In this document: piece after piece, positions 1-7,945 of the stretch
How positions within the stretch are numbered: the first letter of the stretch is position 1
Layout: each line of letters opens with the position of its first letter
Source: Ruminococcus sp. UBA1394
GTDB lineage: Bacteria > Bacillota > Clostridia > Oscillospirales > Ruminococcaceae
Length of the DNA: 64,000 nt
Direction of reading: 5' to 3'
Assembly (NCBI GenBank): GCA_002305725.1
Contig: DBQM01000037.1
Coordinates: 67,604-131,603 of the forward strand
Translations under genes and position numbers: made by a program
Notes under the pieces: generated by a model
What the model saw: only the letters and a program-made list of their open reading frames with translations
The model's database searches: none
Told to the model about the DNA's origin: nothing

Positions 1-97
1 TGCCTGCGAGCTTTTTATGCAATCCGGGGGGCGACCTTCGCCTGACAAAAAATCTGACTGCGCATCTGCACGACAATAATTATGCGGTATTGCCTTA
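1..97 (-). repeat. Family A repeat element, partial copy
   Basis: This is the reverse complement of the left part of the element at 58679-58902, including the long-form segment with GGGGGGCGACCTTCGCC. The terminal inverted repeat ends at about 97 as GGTATTGCCTTA. The rest lies outside the window. It abuts the start of the next gene, so that gene's promoter and ribosome-binding region lie in or next to the element. Confidence 0.85.
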
Positions 98-107
98 TGA
101 AAAAGTA

Positions 108-641
108 ATGAATAATTCATTGAAAATCAATTTGGCGGCGTTATACAAAAAGTACTGCGCCGCCGCAGTTTTATTTACATTCTGCGGAATATGCGGCTGG
201 ATATACGAAACGGCGCTGACCTCATATCTCTGGGGACGCTTTGCGGAAAGAGGATTTCTGCACATTCCGGTACTGCCTATCTACGGCGTATTTGCATTTT
301 TAATGCTGCCTCTTTTTAAAAAGCACAACGGCTGGCTGACGGTGTTTTTCGGAGGAATGGCAGTCACCACAGTGCTCGAATTTATAAGCTCATACATAAT
401 CGAATGGACAATAGGGGAGAAGCTCTGGAGCTATGCCAGCTGGGACTTTAATTTCCAGGGCAGGATTTCACTTTACAGCAGTCTGATTTTCGGGGCTTTA
501 AGTCTGATACTTATAAAGCTTGTATATCCCCTTGTAAGAAAAATGGACCGGAAGCTGCCTGCATGGGTCATGTACACTCTGGGTACGCTTTTTACTCTGG
601 CAATTGTTTCGGATTTTGTTTATACCGTAGTGACCGGCTGA
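108..641 (+). CDS. Putative ABC-transporter type IV (CmpB/DUF1113-like) membrane protein
   Basis: A hydrophobic protein of about 177 residues with four to five membrane segments (roughly residues 15-35, 50-68, 78-100, 125-145 and 155-175). The GWIYE motif near the first helix and the overall pattern fit the PF06541 family of small integral membrane proteins, whose function is not established. The frame can be opened at a TTG (90), but that codon lies inside the family A repeat. ATG 108 is preferred, although no clear Shine-Dalgarno precedes it. A repeat inserted directly upstream may have replaced its native control region. The family call is from recall of sequence character and is moderate. 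Confidence 0.6.
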   Translation: MNNSLKINLAALYKKYCAAAVLFTFCGICGWIYETALTSYLWGRFAERGFLHIPVLPIYGVFAFLMLPLFKKHNGWLTVFFGGMAVTTVLEFISSYIIEWTIGEKLWSYASWDFNFQGRISLYSSLIFGALSLILIKLVYPLVRKMDRKLPAWVMYTLGTLFTLAIVSDFVYTVVTG

Positions 642-702
642 TTTTTCCTTTAATATAAAATTCATTTTATCCTAAAATAATACTGTAAAGGAGAAATGAA
701 TC

Positions 703-897
703 ATGAAACAGAAAAGAATAAAGCGTCCGGTCACAGCCTCCTATGAGGACATAATGTTCAACGAGGCAGGTAGTGCAAATGACTGCACAGGGCTGATTCC
801 CTCAGCAGTCAATGATGACAGCGAATATAAGTCCTATGAAGATATTATGGACTTTGATCTTCCCGCAATGTATAATACTAATCCCCCATCAACCTAA
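703..897 (+). CDS. Small protein with two SYEDIM repeats, 3' end inside a repeat element
   Basis: A 64-residue acidic protein of unknown function. It has a good ribosome-binding site (AAAGGAG, 688-694) eight bases before ATG. Its only clear internal structure is a duplicated motif: SYEDIMFNE near residue 13 and SYEDIMDFD near residue 44. Its last seven residues (NTNPPST) and stop codon are encoded by the left end of the family C element at 875-1034, so the original C-terminus was probably longer or different. It has no signal peptide and no membrane segment. It is not recognised as a known family; the strong RBS and internal repeat argue that it is real. Confidence 0.5.
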   Translation: MKQKRIKRPVTASYEDIMFNEAGSANDCTGLIPSAVNDDSEYKSYEDIMDFDLPAMYNTNPPST

Positions 898-1034
898 TGA
901 AAATCTTGTCCGCTATCATTCCGTCACTCTGCGTTGTCCTCCCTTGACTTGCGCCAGCAAGCCTGCGGTCGGTCGCCTTGATTGACGAAACGCTATCAGA
1001 CAATCTTTTCATCAGAACGATGAGGGATTAGTAT
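875..1034. repeat. Family C MITE-like element (160 bp)
   Basis: Imperfect terminal inverted repeats of about 40 bases: ATACTAATCCCCCATC at 875 pairs with the complement of GATGAGGGATTAGTAT ending at 1034, and pairing continues inward through the AAAATCTTGTC/GACAATCTTTT and GCTATC/GATAGC blocks. It has no coding capacity. A single copy was seen in this window. It supplies the end of the upstream small gene. Confidence 0.7.
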
Positions 1035-1062
1035 AAGAATACTGAAAAATAATTTATGTAAG

Positions 1063-1098
1063 AAAACTGACTTTGCAATTTAAGCAGAGTCAGTTTTT
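1063..1098 (+). terminator. Rho-independent terminator
   Basis: The stem AAACTGACTTTGC/GCAGAGTCAGTTTTT with a short loop is followed by a T run. It lies downstream of the plus-strand small gene. Confidence 0.65.
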
Positions 1099-1104
1099 CT
1101 GCAC

Positions 1105-1142
1105 AAAAACACCTCCTGCGGTATACCACAGGAGGTGTTTTT
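1105..1142 (-). terminator. Strong bidirectional terminator for the dockerin protease
   Basis: A near-perfect stem, AACACCTCCTG/CAGGAGGTGTT, is flanked by A and T runs so it can act in both directions. It sits 15 bases beyond the stop codon of the minus-strand protease gene. Confidence 0.8.
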
Positions 1143-1156
1143 AAAGTGTGTTTCAA

Positions 1157-4100
1157 TTATTTTGCAGACGGTAAAAGCAGTTTTGCAATTCCGATCGCAT
1201 CATAAAGATTGATTGAACCGTTTACATCATAATCGGCAAGATAAGCGCCGAATGAGCCTTCAAAATCCCTGAATTCATTTTTGAATGAACCGTTCGGGTC
1301 ATTCTTCCAGAGAAGATACTTGGAGATTTTGATAGCGTCATAAAGATTAGTAGTATCATTTAAATCAGCATCTCCGGCAAGTCCGACAGTTACAGGAATC
1401 TGTGCTATTTCAACTGAATTCATGATAACTGAAATTACTTCTGCATTATCTTTATACGCCTTTTCCGGAGTTACGGATACTCCGAAAGTTACATCGTTTC
1501 CGTTTGCATCAGTAAGACTTATCTTGTTCTTGAAAGTCTTTTCGTTTGTTGAGAAGAACATATTTTCATCATATGTGAGGTAATATGTGTCATCAGTTTT
1601 ACTTAAATCAACTGAAGTGCAGTTTCCTGCCATATCGTATACTTCTGCGCTGTATTTTTCAGAATCTTCCGGTATCTGAAGTGTCACGGAATATTCTTTC
1701 TGGTTTGTTTCCTGGCAGTATCCCAGGTCTATAAGCTCCGGTTCTTCCGCAGAATAAGTTTCGTCAAGCAGAACTGCTCCCTGAACTGCATTATTATCTG
1801 TTATGGTAAGCTGTACATATTCTTCTCCGTTGATAACAAGCTTTCTGCATTCCTTTAATTCCGGAGCAGTTGCATCGATTCTGAATTCCTGACTGAGAAC
1901 TTCTCTCCTGAATCCGTTTCCGACGTCCGGCGTTTCAGCTGTAAGCCTTAATTCGTATAATTCGCCGTCTGCAGTGCCTTCAAAATCCCAGCCCAGCGGG
2001 TAATCAAAGTTTGAAGGACCGGTATAACCTGGAGTCCAGCAGCCCACGTCGCAGGTAATCAGTTCAGTATAAACCCTTTTTCCGCCTTTGTATATTTCAG
2101 CTGATACATTATAGCATCTTCTCTTGAATCCCAGTGAAAGACGTATATCGTCAAGTACGTTATCACCGTTTGGTGAGTAAGCAGGTATTCCGGTTATCTG
2201 TTCTCCCAGCATAGCGGCAAGGGTGTTGATTCCGGCAGCATTACCGTTTGTATCAGACATTACTGACGGAGAATATGACGCATTTTCTTTACTGTTGTAT
2301 ACAAAAGGTTCAAAAATTTCTGAATCTGACCATGAACCGTAATATCCCATGAAAGAAAGTGTCAGATTAGGTGCTGAATCACTCTTTAAGTAAACATAAC
2401 CGTCGATAAATGTACCGTTTTCAAAAGTTCCTTCAATATACTGCTGGTCTTCTGCGCTTAAATCAATGTCAAGGCTGACAGTAGCATCTTCACCAGGTGC
2501 TACTGTTATTTCGCTGATATCAGTCATGCCGGATTTAAACAGCACCTTGCTTTCCGTCATTTTCTTGACATTCCATGCAAGCTCACCATCTTCGTCGCTG
2601 TCACAGAAAAGGTCAGCAGAAAGAGTGTATGTCTGCGGAGTGTCTGAAACATTTTTTATATGGAAATAAAACTTTTCACTGCTGAATTCCAGTGAACCGA
2701 TATTCGATTCCAGATTATCCCCTAAAGAAAGCTTCGGGCGGCAGTTGTCCGCTTCACTGTCTGTATAAATATAAGCAGGCGTATTCATGGCACTTTCAAT
2801 ATTTACAAGACCATTTCCCTGAACTCTCGGAGAAGCAATTTCCAGACCGTCAGAGCTGTAGATCGGAGTTGCTGTTGACATAAGCAGCTTTGCCATCATT
2901 TCAGGGTAATCTGAGTTGCTGACAATACCGTATTTTTCAGTATTCTGCTTCAGATATTCCTTTAAGAGTGCTGTGATACCTGTCATCTGAGGAGAAGCCA
3001 TTGATGTTCCCGACATCGAACCGTATTTGTTTCCGGGGTAGGAAGAAATGATGTTTCCGCCATAGGCTGTGATATCAGGCTTGAGCAGAAGCTTTTCTGT
3101 GTAATCCCATGATGAGAAAGAACTCATTTTATTATTCATGGATGAAACAAGTATTGAGTCGGAATTGATAGTTAAAGTATTTTCGCCGGACTCTGTTATC
3201 TCCAGATAGCTTTCATAGCCTATAAGTCCGGACGGAAGAACAGAACAGCTTGGCGTGAAAACTGAATTGCCCGGTTCATTATTGCAGATAATTAATCCGA
3301 CTGCACCGCAGTCCTTTGCATTCTGTGCCTTTTCATCAAATGTTATCTCGCCTCTCGGAACAAGAGCAACCTTGCCCTTGAGATCCAGACCTTCAAAATC
3401 CTCCGGATATCCGAATCCTGGTACAGCCACAAATTCCATTTTAGTATCACCCAGATATGATGTGATATCCGAAGTTGCCGGACTGAGCTCATAATTGTTT
3501 CCGCCGACTGTAATAACCTTTGACTCATAAACGAGATTTTCCGCTGAGCCAACGCTGAATACTGATGATATTCCGTCCGGATAACCGCCGGCAGAATAAT
3601 CGGTGTTCAGAAGAGAATCTGCTCCGGAGTATGACATTTTTGCGTCATTTCCGGCCGCAGCGCAGAAGATTGTTCCGGTTGCTGAAAGGTTTGAGAGAGA
3701 TTCTACCTCGTATGGTGCATTTTTATCCGGAATGTAAGCAGCACCGAAGCTTGCGTTTATAGTATCAGCGCCGAGCAGAGCGCAGTCGTTATAAGCTGCC
3801 ATCACATCCTGGTCTGTCAGGTTGCTTGACATCAGAACAAGCTGTGCGTCCGGTGCAACACCCTTTGCATCATACTGTTCATCAGTTTCGGCAGCTCCGT
3901 TTCCGGCTGCAATTCCGGCAACATGAGTTCCGTGATTTTCTGTCGGGTCATCGTTGGTATTTGTGGTGTGGTTTGTGTAGTCAAATCTGTAAGGAATCTT
4001 TTCATTCAGATAATAGCCGCTGCCGCCTCCGCTTGTTGATGAAAGGAACGGCGAAATGCTGTTTATGTAATCTTCGCTTAAAGCACCTGTTACGCCCTCC

Positions 4101-4699
4101 GGCATTGTGCTGAGGAACTCGTGATCGGTGTCAAAGGAATCGTCTATAACTGCAATTACAGTTGAATCGCCCTTCTGGCTTACCTTGCTTACACCGGTCT
4201 GTTCAAGAATCTTATCAGTAAGGTCACTGTATTTTGATGATTCAGTACTGTTCTGTGTGATTTCCGGAACATCAGTAACATAGCTTGTAAGATAAATTTG
4301 TCTGATTCCGTAGTCTTTCATGTTGAGGTAGACTTCCTTGTATTCTGTATCTGTGAGAATAACAGACATTCCGTTATAAACGGCAGTGTAATCATAAATC
4401 TTCTGAACCTCACGTCCCAGTTTGTCGCTCATTGTCTGGCAGGCAGCAGCGTGGTCAGAAAGCAGGTCTTCGTAAACAGTTTTTCCTTCTTCGGTGAAGA
4501 TAAACTCGTCAACGCCGTTTTGCTGTGCATAATCGTATTTTGCAAGAGGGTCATCGTCAAGTCCGACAATGCAGTAATAGCTTGCTTCCTGAACCGGCGT
4601 ATCATCATAAATATAAGACGCAAACAGTTCAGACGCATTTGCTGTTACCGCAGAAGCCGCAATGACCGCTGCTGCAAAAGCTGAAAATATTTTCTTCAT
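1157..4699 (-). CDS. Secreted subtilisin-like (S8) protease with PA insert and C-terminal dockerin
   Basis: An 1180-residue secreted serine protease. A signal peptide occupies residues 1-22 (hydrophobic core, ANA-S cleavage). An N-terminal pro-region is followed by the S8 domain. Catalytic residues are Asp186 (AVIDDSFD), His256 (NHGTHVAG) and Ser566 (SGTSMASP), with oxyanion Asn351. A protease-associated (PA) insert lies at about 400-510. Fn3/Ig-like segments follow, then a type I dockerin at about 1108-1180, with LYDAIKISKYLL and LYDAIGIAKLLL as the two repeats. This is the lactocepin/C5a-peptidase layout with a dockerin in place of a wall anchor, so the protease should dock on a cohesin scaffold. 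The first dockerin loop is degenerate (DADLNDT). It has its own promoter and GGAGG site. Confidence 0.9.
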   Translation of the reverse strand: MKKIFSAFAAAVIAASAVTANASELFASYIYDDTPVQEASYYCIVGLDDDPLAKYDYAQQNGVDEFIFTEEGKTVYEDLLSDHAAACQTMSDKLGREVQKIYDYTAVYNGMSVILTDTEYKEVYLNMKDYGIRQIYLTSYVTDVPEITQNSTESSKYSDLTDKILEQTGVSKVSQKGDSTVIAVIDDSFDTDHEFLSTMPEGVTGALSEDYINSISPFLSSTSGGGSGYYLNEKIPYRFDYTNHTTNTNDDPTENHGTHVAGIAAGNGAAETDEQYDAKGVAPDAQLVLMSSNLTDQDVMAAYNDCALLGADTINASFGAAYIPDKNAPYEVESLSNLSATGTIFCAAAGNDAKMSYSGADSLLNTDYSAGGYPDGISSVFSVGSAENLVYESKVITVGGNNYELSPATSDITSYLGDTKMEFVAVPGFGYPEDFEGLDLKGKVALVPRGEITFDEKAQNAKDCGAVGLIICNNEPGNSVFTPSCSVLPSGLIGYESYLEITESGENTLTINSDSILVSSMNNKMSSFSSWDYTEKLLLKPDITAYGGNIISSYPGNKYGSMSGTSMASPQMTGITALLKEYLKQNTEKYGIVSNSDYPEMMAKLLMSTATPIYSSDGLEIASPRVQGNGLVNIESAMNTPAYIYTDSEADNCRPKLSLGDNLESNIGSLEFSSEKFYFHIKNVSDTPQTYTLSADLFCDSDEDGELAWNVKKMTESKVLFKSGMTDISEITVAPGEDATVSLDIDLSAEDQQYIEGTFENGTFIDGYVYLKSDSAPNLTLSFMGYYGSWSDSEIFEPFVYNSKENASYSPSVMSDTNGNAAGINTLAAMLGEQITGIPAYSPNGDNVLDDIRLSLGFKRRCYNVSAEIYKGGKRVYTELITCDVGCWTPGYTGPSNFDYPLGWDFEGTADGELYELRLTAETPDVGNGFRREVLSQEFRIDATAPELKECRKLVINGEEYVQLTITDNNAVQGAVLLDETYSAEEPELIDLGYCQETNQKEYSVTLQIPEDSEKYSAEVYDMAGNCTSVDLSKTDDTYYLTYDENMFFSTNEKTFKNKISLTDANGNDVTFGVSVTPEKAYKDNAEVISVIMNSVEIAQIPVTVGLAGDADLNDTTNLYDAIKISKYLLWKNDPNGSFKNEFRDFEGSFGAYLADYDVNGSINLYDAIGIAKLLLPSAK

Positions 4700-4733
4700 T
4701 CTTGTCCTCCATTATAATTTCATTTACATAAAT

Positions 4734-4762
4734 ATTATACCCCAGCCGGAAAAGATTGTCAA
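4734..4762 (-). promoter_or_regulatory. SigA-type promoter of the dockerin protease
   Basis: TTGACA (complement of 4757-4762), a 17-base spacer and TATAAT (complement of 4734-4739) lie about 35 bases upstream of the start codon. A GGAGG site sits at 4706-4710. Confidence 0.85.
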
Positions 4763-4797
4763 GGAAATAAAAGTCGTCAGTATTGGCATAATATATC

Positions 4798-4831
4798 AAA
4801 AAACTGACTTCGCATGAATTACGAAGTCAGT
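4798..4831 (-). terminator. Terminator beyond cysN and its repeat
   Basis: On the minus strand the stem ACTGACTTCG/CGAAGTCAGT is followed by six T. It lies downstream of the family A copy that ends the cysN gene, so it probably terminates the twelve-gene sulfur operon. Confidence 0.7.
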
Positions 4832-4848
4832 ATGATAATAGAACAGTT

Positions 4849-5028
4849 TTAAGGCAATACCGCATAATTATTGTCGTACAGATGCGCAGTCAGATTTTTC
4901 GGCAGATTGCATAAAAATTTCGCAGGCATACTGGCGTATGTCAAGAAATTTTTGTGTGATATGACGGAAAATCTGCAAGCAGATGTGCGGCAAAAGCGAT
5001 AGCTGCTAATTGTGCGGTGTTGCCTTAA
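4849..5028. repeat. Family A MITE-like element (180 bp)
   Basis: Terminal inverted repeats TTAAGGCAATACCGCA (left) and TGCGGTGTTGCCTTAA (right) bound a 180-bp non-coding unit. The right-end TTAA forms the TAA stop codon of cysN (5025-5027). Confidence 0.85.
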
Positions 5029-6719
5029 TTTATTCCGGGAAAGATAACCTTTCTGTAAGTATCAAACTTTACCCATTTTGCAAAGAAAGCTTTGTGCTCT
5101 GATTCGTCTGTTTGCGAATATTCTTTCAGAAACTTCTGGATTTCGTCATCGGATTCTGCAAGTACCTCAAAGCCTCTGCCGTTAATAACAGGCACTCCGC
5201 TGTATCCGTAATCCGCCGCCGGAAGAATCTCTGCGATTTTTTTGTCACGAACCTTTACAGCAACGCCGTCTCTCAGCACTATAATATCAAAGCTTCCGGG
5301 ATAGCTGTAGCTTTCACCCGATACCGGAATCTCATCTCCGACAGTATATGTGCGGTTTACCGGCTGATATTTCAGCACATTCAGACTGCTTGTATCGTAG
5401 TAAAATTCCTCAAAAATATCGCCTCTTGCGGTCAACCCGCCATATCTGAATGACGCCTTGTCAGCTGAATTTGCGACCTTTTCGCTTACTGCCTTAACAA
5501 CGCCGCAGGCAGAGGTCATGTTTGTGACACGGTCAATCAGTATCAGTTCGCCCAGAGTTTTGTGATTTGAAAACAGGTCAGCAACAATTCCCTCTGTCAG
5601 CAGTATTTCGCATACTGCGATTTCGTTTTTGCGGAGAGTGTCAGTCTGAACCTTTGCGCCGGTGTTTACGTCAACTGCATGGTCAACCTTTGTGAGAATA
5701 CCGGAAATAGTCTTTGTTCCCAGCTTTACAAGATAATCCTTGCCAACGCTGAGCGGCTCGTCGTCCATCCAGAGCAGAGAAACAGTCAGCTTTTTGTATA
5801 CTGCAATATCGGTATCCTTTACAAGCACACAGCCTCTTGAAACGTCAACCTCTCTGTCAAGTGAAATTGTGACAGGCTGTCCCTTGTAAGCAGTTTTAAC
5901 GGCTTTGTCTGTCATAAGAATGCCCTTGACTGTTGCCTTTTCATTGCTTGGGAGTGTTATTATCTCGTCACCCTCAGAGATACTGCCTGTTTCAATCTGT
6001 CCCTGGAATCCTCGGAATGTGTGGTCGGGACGGCAAACTCTCTGAACCGGCATATAAAATCCCTGTTCTGAATCGTCAGAATTTATGTCAACAGTTTCAA
6101 GGTATTCAAGAAGCGGTACTCCCTTATACCACGGAATATTTTCTGATTTAATTGTTACATTGTCACCCTCAGTTGCTGAAAGAGGGATTATCTCTACATT
6201 TTCAAGAGAAAGCTCATTTTTCAGTTCTTCAATCTGAGAGAGTATTTCTTTGAAACGCTCCTCGCTGTAATTTACAAGGTCCATTTTGTTTACGGCAAAC
6301 ACAAAATAGCGTATACCCATAAGCTTGCATATTCTTGCATGGCGGCGTGTCTGGACAAGTACGCCCTGCGCTGCGTCAACAAGAATAACTGCAAGGTCCG
6401 CAAAGGACGCTCCCACTGCCATGTTTCTTGTATATTCCTCATGTCCGGGGGTATCTGCAACTATAAAACTGCGGTTGTCAGTTGTGAAATAGCGGTATGC
6501 AACGTCAATGGTGATACCCTGTTCACGCTCTGCCATAAGTCCGTCAAGGAGCAGGGAATAGTCGATTTTACCGCTGCGGCTGCCTACCTTGCTGTCAAGC
6601 TCAAGAGCCTTTTCCTGGTCTGTGTATAAAAGCTTTGCGTCATACAGTATGTGACCTATCAGCGTGGACTTTCCGTCGTCCACACTTCCGCAGGTAATAA
6701 ATTTAAGTAAGCCTTTCAT
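5025..6719 (-). CDS. cysN: Sulfate adenylyltransferase GTPase subunit CysN
   Basis: The GTPase subunit of ATP sulfurylase, which couples GTP hydrolysis to formation of adenylyl sulfate (APS) by CysD. The elongation-factor-like G domain shows GSVDDGKST (11-19), GIT (68-70), DTPGHE (89-94) and NKMD (144-147), followed by beta-barrel domains. At 564 residues it exceeds the usual CysN length of about 470. The extra C-terminal segment of about 95 residues has no P-loop, so it is not a fused APS kinase, and I do not recognise it. It is the last gene of the sulfur operon, overlapping cysD by one base (TAATG). Its stop codon comes from the end of a family A repeat. Confidence 0.93.
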   Translation of the reverse strand: MKGLLKFITCGSVDDGKSTLIGHILYDAKLLYTDQEKALELDSKVGSRSGKIDYSLLLDGLMAEREQGITIDVAYRYFTTDNRSFIVADTPGHEEYTRNMAVGASFADLAVILVDAAQGVLVQTRRHARICKLMGIRYFVFAVNKMDLVNYSEERFKEILSQIEELKNELSLENVEIIPLSATEGDNVTIKSENIPWYKGVPLLEYLETVDINSDDSEQGFYMPVQRVCRPDHTFRGFQGQIETGSISEGDEIITLPSNEKATVKGILMTDKAVKTAYKGQPVTISLDREVDVSRGCVLVKDTDIAVYKKLTVSLLWMDDEPLSVGKDYLVKLGTKTISGILTKVDHAVDVNTGAKVQTDTLRKNEIAVCEILLTEGIVADLFSNHKTLGELILIDRVTNMTSACGVVKAVSEKVANSADKASFRYGGLTARGDIFEEFYYDTSSLNVLKYQPVNRTYTVGDEIPVSGESYSYPGSFDIIVLRDGVAVKVRDKKIAEILPAADYGYSGVPVINGRGFEVLAESDDEIQKFLKEYSQTDESEHKAFFAKWVKFDTYRKVIFPGIN

Positions 6720-7618
6720 TAAAAATATCCCTCCCTCTTACGGCGTTCCATACTGCCTGCCGCTTCGTTGTCTATAACTCGTGAAGTTCTTTCGGAAGAT
6801 ACCGAGCTTAATGTTTCATCAATAATTTCATCAAGGGTAGTGGCTGTTGACTCAATACCGCCTGTCAGCGGATAGCAGCCTAAGGTTCTGAATCTGACTG
6901 ATTTTATTTCCGGCACTTCTCCCTCTTTAAGCGGGAATCTGTCGTCGTCAACCATGATTAAGTTTCCGTCCCTTTCAACCACCGGATGCTCTGCCGCAAA
7001 GTACAGCGGAACAATATCAATATTTTCACGCTTTATATACTGCCAGATATCCTTTTCAGTCCAGTTGGAAATCGGAAATACACGGATACTTTCGCCCTTT
7101 TTGATTTTGGTGTTGTAAAGCTTCCACATTTCCGGACGCTGATTTTTCGGGTCCCACGCATGAGCCTCGTTTCTGAATGAGAAAATACGCTCCTTCGCTC
7201 TGGACTTTTCCTCGTCACGGCGTCCGCCGCCGAAAGCCGCTGTAAAGCCGTACTTATTGAGCGCCTGTTTGAGCGCCTGTGTTTTCATGATGTCGGTGTA
7301 GGCAGAACCGTGGTCAAAGGGGTTTATGCCCTGCTTTATACCCTCCGGATTTATGTATTCAAGCATTTCTATGCCAAGCTTTTCGGCAGTCCTGTCACGG
7401 AATTCAATCATTTCTTTGAATTTCCATGTTGTGTTTACATGAAGAAACGGAAACGGCGGTTTTTCCGGATAAAATGCTTTCATTGCAAGGTGAAGCATAA
7501 CTGAGCTGTCCTTGCCGATTGAATAAAGCATTACCGGTTTTTCACATTCAGCCGCAACCTCTCTTATAATGTAAATTGCTTCTGCCTCCAGTTCATCAAG
7601 ATCTGAAAATTCGCTCAC
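6719..7618 (-). CDS. cysD: Sulfate adenylyltransferase catalytic subunit CysD
   Basis: This 299-residue PP-loop enzyme makes APS from ATP and sulfate in complex with CysN. The PP-loop SIGKDSS is at residues 33-39. The family signature GGRRDEEKSRAKER lies near residue 130, followed by RPEMWKLYN and FPISNWTEKDIW. The length is typical (about 300). The start has an upstream GGAGG-like site and lies 12 bases after aprB. Pairing with cysN is nearly universal, so the call is secure. Confidence 0.96.
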   Translation of the reverse strand: MSEFSDLDELEAEAIYIIREVAAECEKPVMLYSIGKDSSVMLHLAMKAFYPEKPPFPFLHVNTTWKFKEMIEFRDRTAEKLGIEMLEYINPEGIKQGINPFDHGSAYTDIMKTQALKQALNKYGFTAAFGGGRRDEEKSRAKERIFSFRNEAHAWDPKNQRPEMWKLYNTKIKKGESIRVFPISNWTEKDIWQYIKRENIDIVPLYFAAEHPVVERDGNLIMVDDDRFPLKEGEVPEIKSVRFRTLGCYPLTGGIESTATTLDEIIDETLSSVSSERTSRVIDNEAAGSMERRKREGYF

Positions 7619-7630
7619 ATTACTTCCCTC

Positions 7631-7945
7631 CTAATATTTATTTGATTCTTTCTGATTTATTTTTATTTCAACAGTTTCGCCGTCGAAGCGCTCTGTTATC
7701 CAGCGGATAATATCTCCGTCTTTTTCGGTATGTACAAGGCTTCCTCTGCCGCCCATATCCGCACCGAGATAAAATTTTATGGCATATACGGGGCACTCCT
7801 TGATACATGAAGTACAGCCCCAGCAGTCCTTGGGATATTTGATGTATGCCTTTTTGTCTGCGTCGATTTTGATTAGAGTACCCGGGCAGACGTCATGGCA
7901 TTTTCCGCAGCCCACACATTTTGTTCTGTCAATTAAAATGCTCAT
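7631..7945 (-). CDS. aprB: APS reductase beta subunit (AprB-like ferredoxin)
   Basis: A 104-residue iron-sulfur protein with two 4Fe-4S motifs: Cys10/13/16/20 and Cys41/44/47/51. It is followed by the short AprB-type tail containing LGADMGGRGSLV. It should relay electrons to the flavin of AprA for reduction of APS to sulfite plus AMP. It overlaps the end of aprA by 17 bases, indicating translational coupling. It is shorter than the beta subunits of sulfate-respiring bacteria, as expected for a version serving assimilation. A plain ferredoxin is the alternative, but its position between aprA and cysD argues against that. Confidence 0.88.
   Translation of the reverse strand: MSILIDRTKCVGCGKCHDVCPGTLIKIDADKKAYIKYPKDCWGCTSCIKECPVYAIKFYLGADMGGRGSLVHTEKDGDIIRWITERFDGETVEIKINQKESNKY

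Noticed and set aside
4298..4684. Long plus-strand frames antisense to the dockerin protease, and similar frames opposite other genes
   Set aside because: They lack ribosome sites and family features and mirror the codon pattern of the real genes on the other strand.
5025..5310. APS kinase domain fused to CysN (CysNC)
   Set aside because: The extension has no GxxGxGKS P-loop or other CysC motif, and the pathway here uses APS directly through AprBA.
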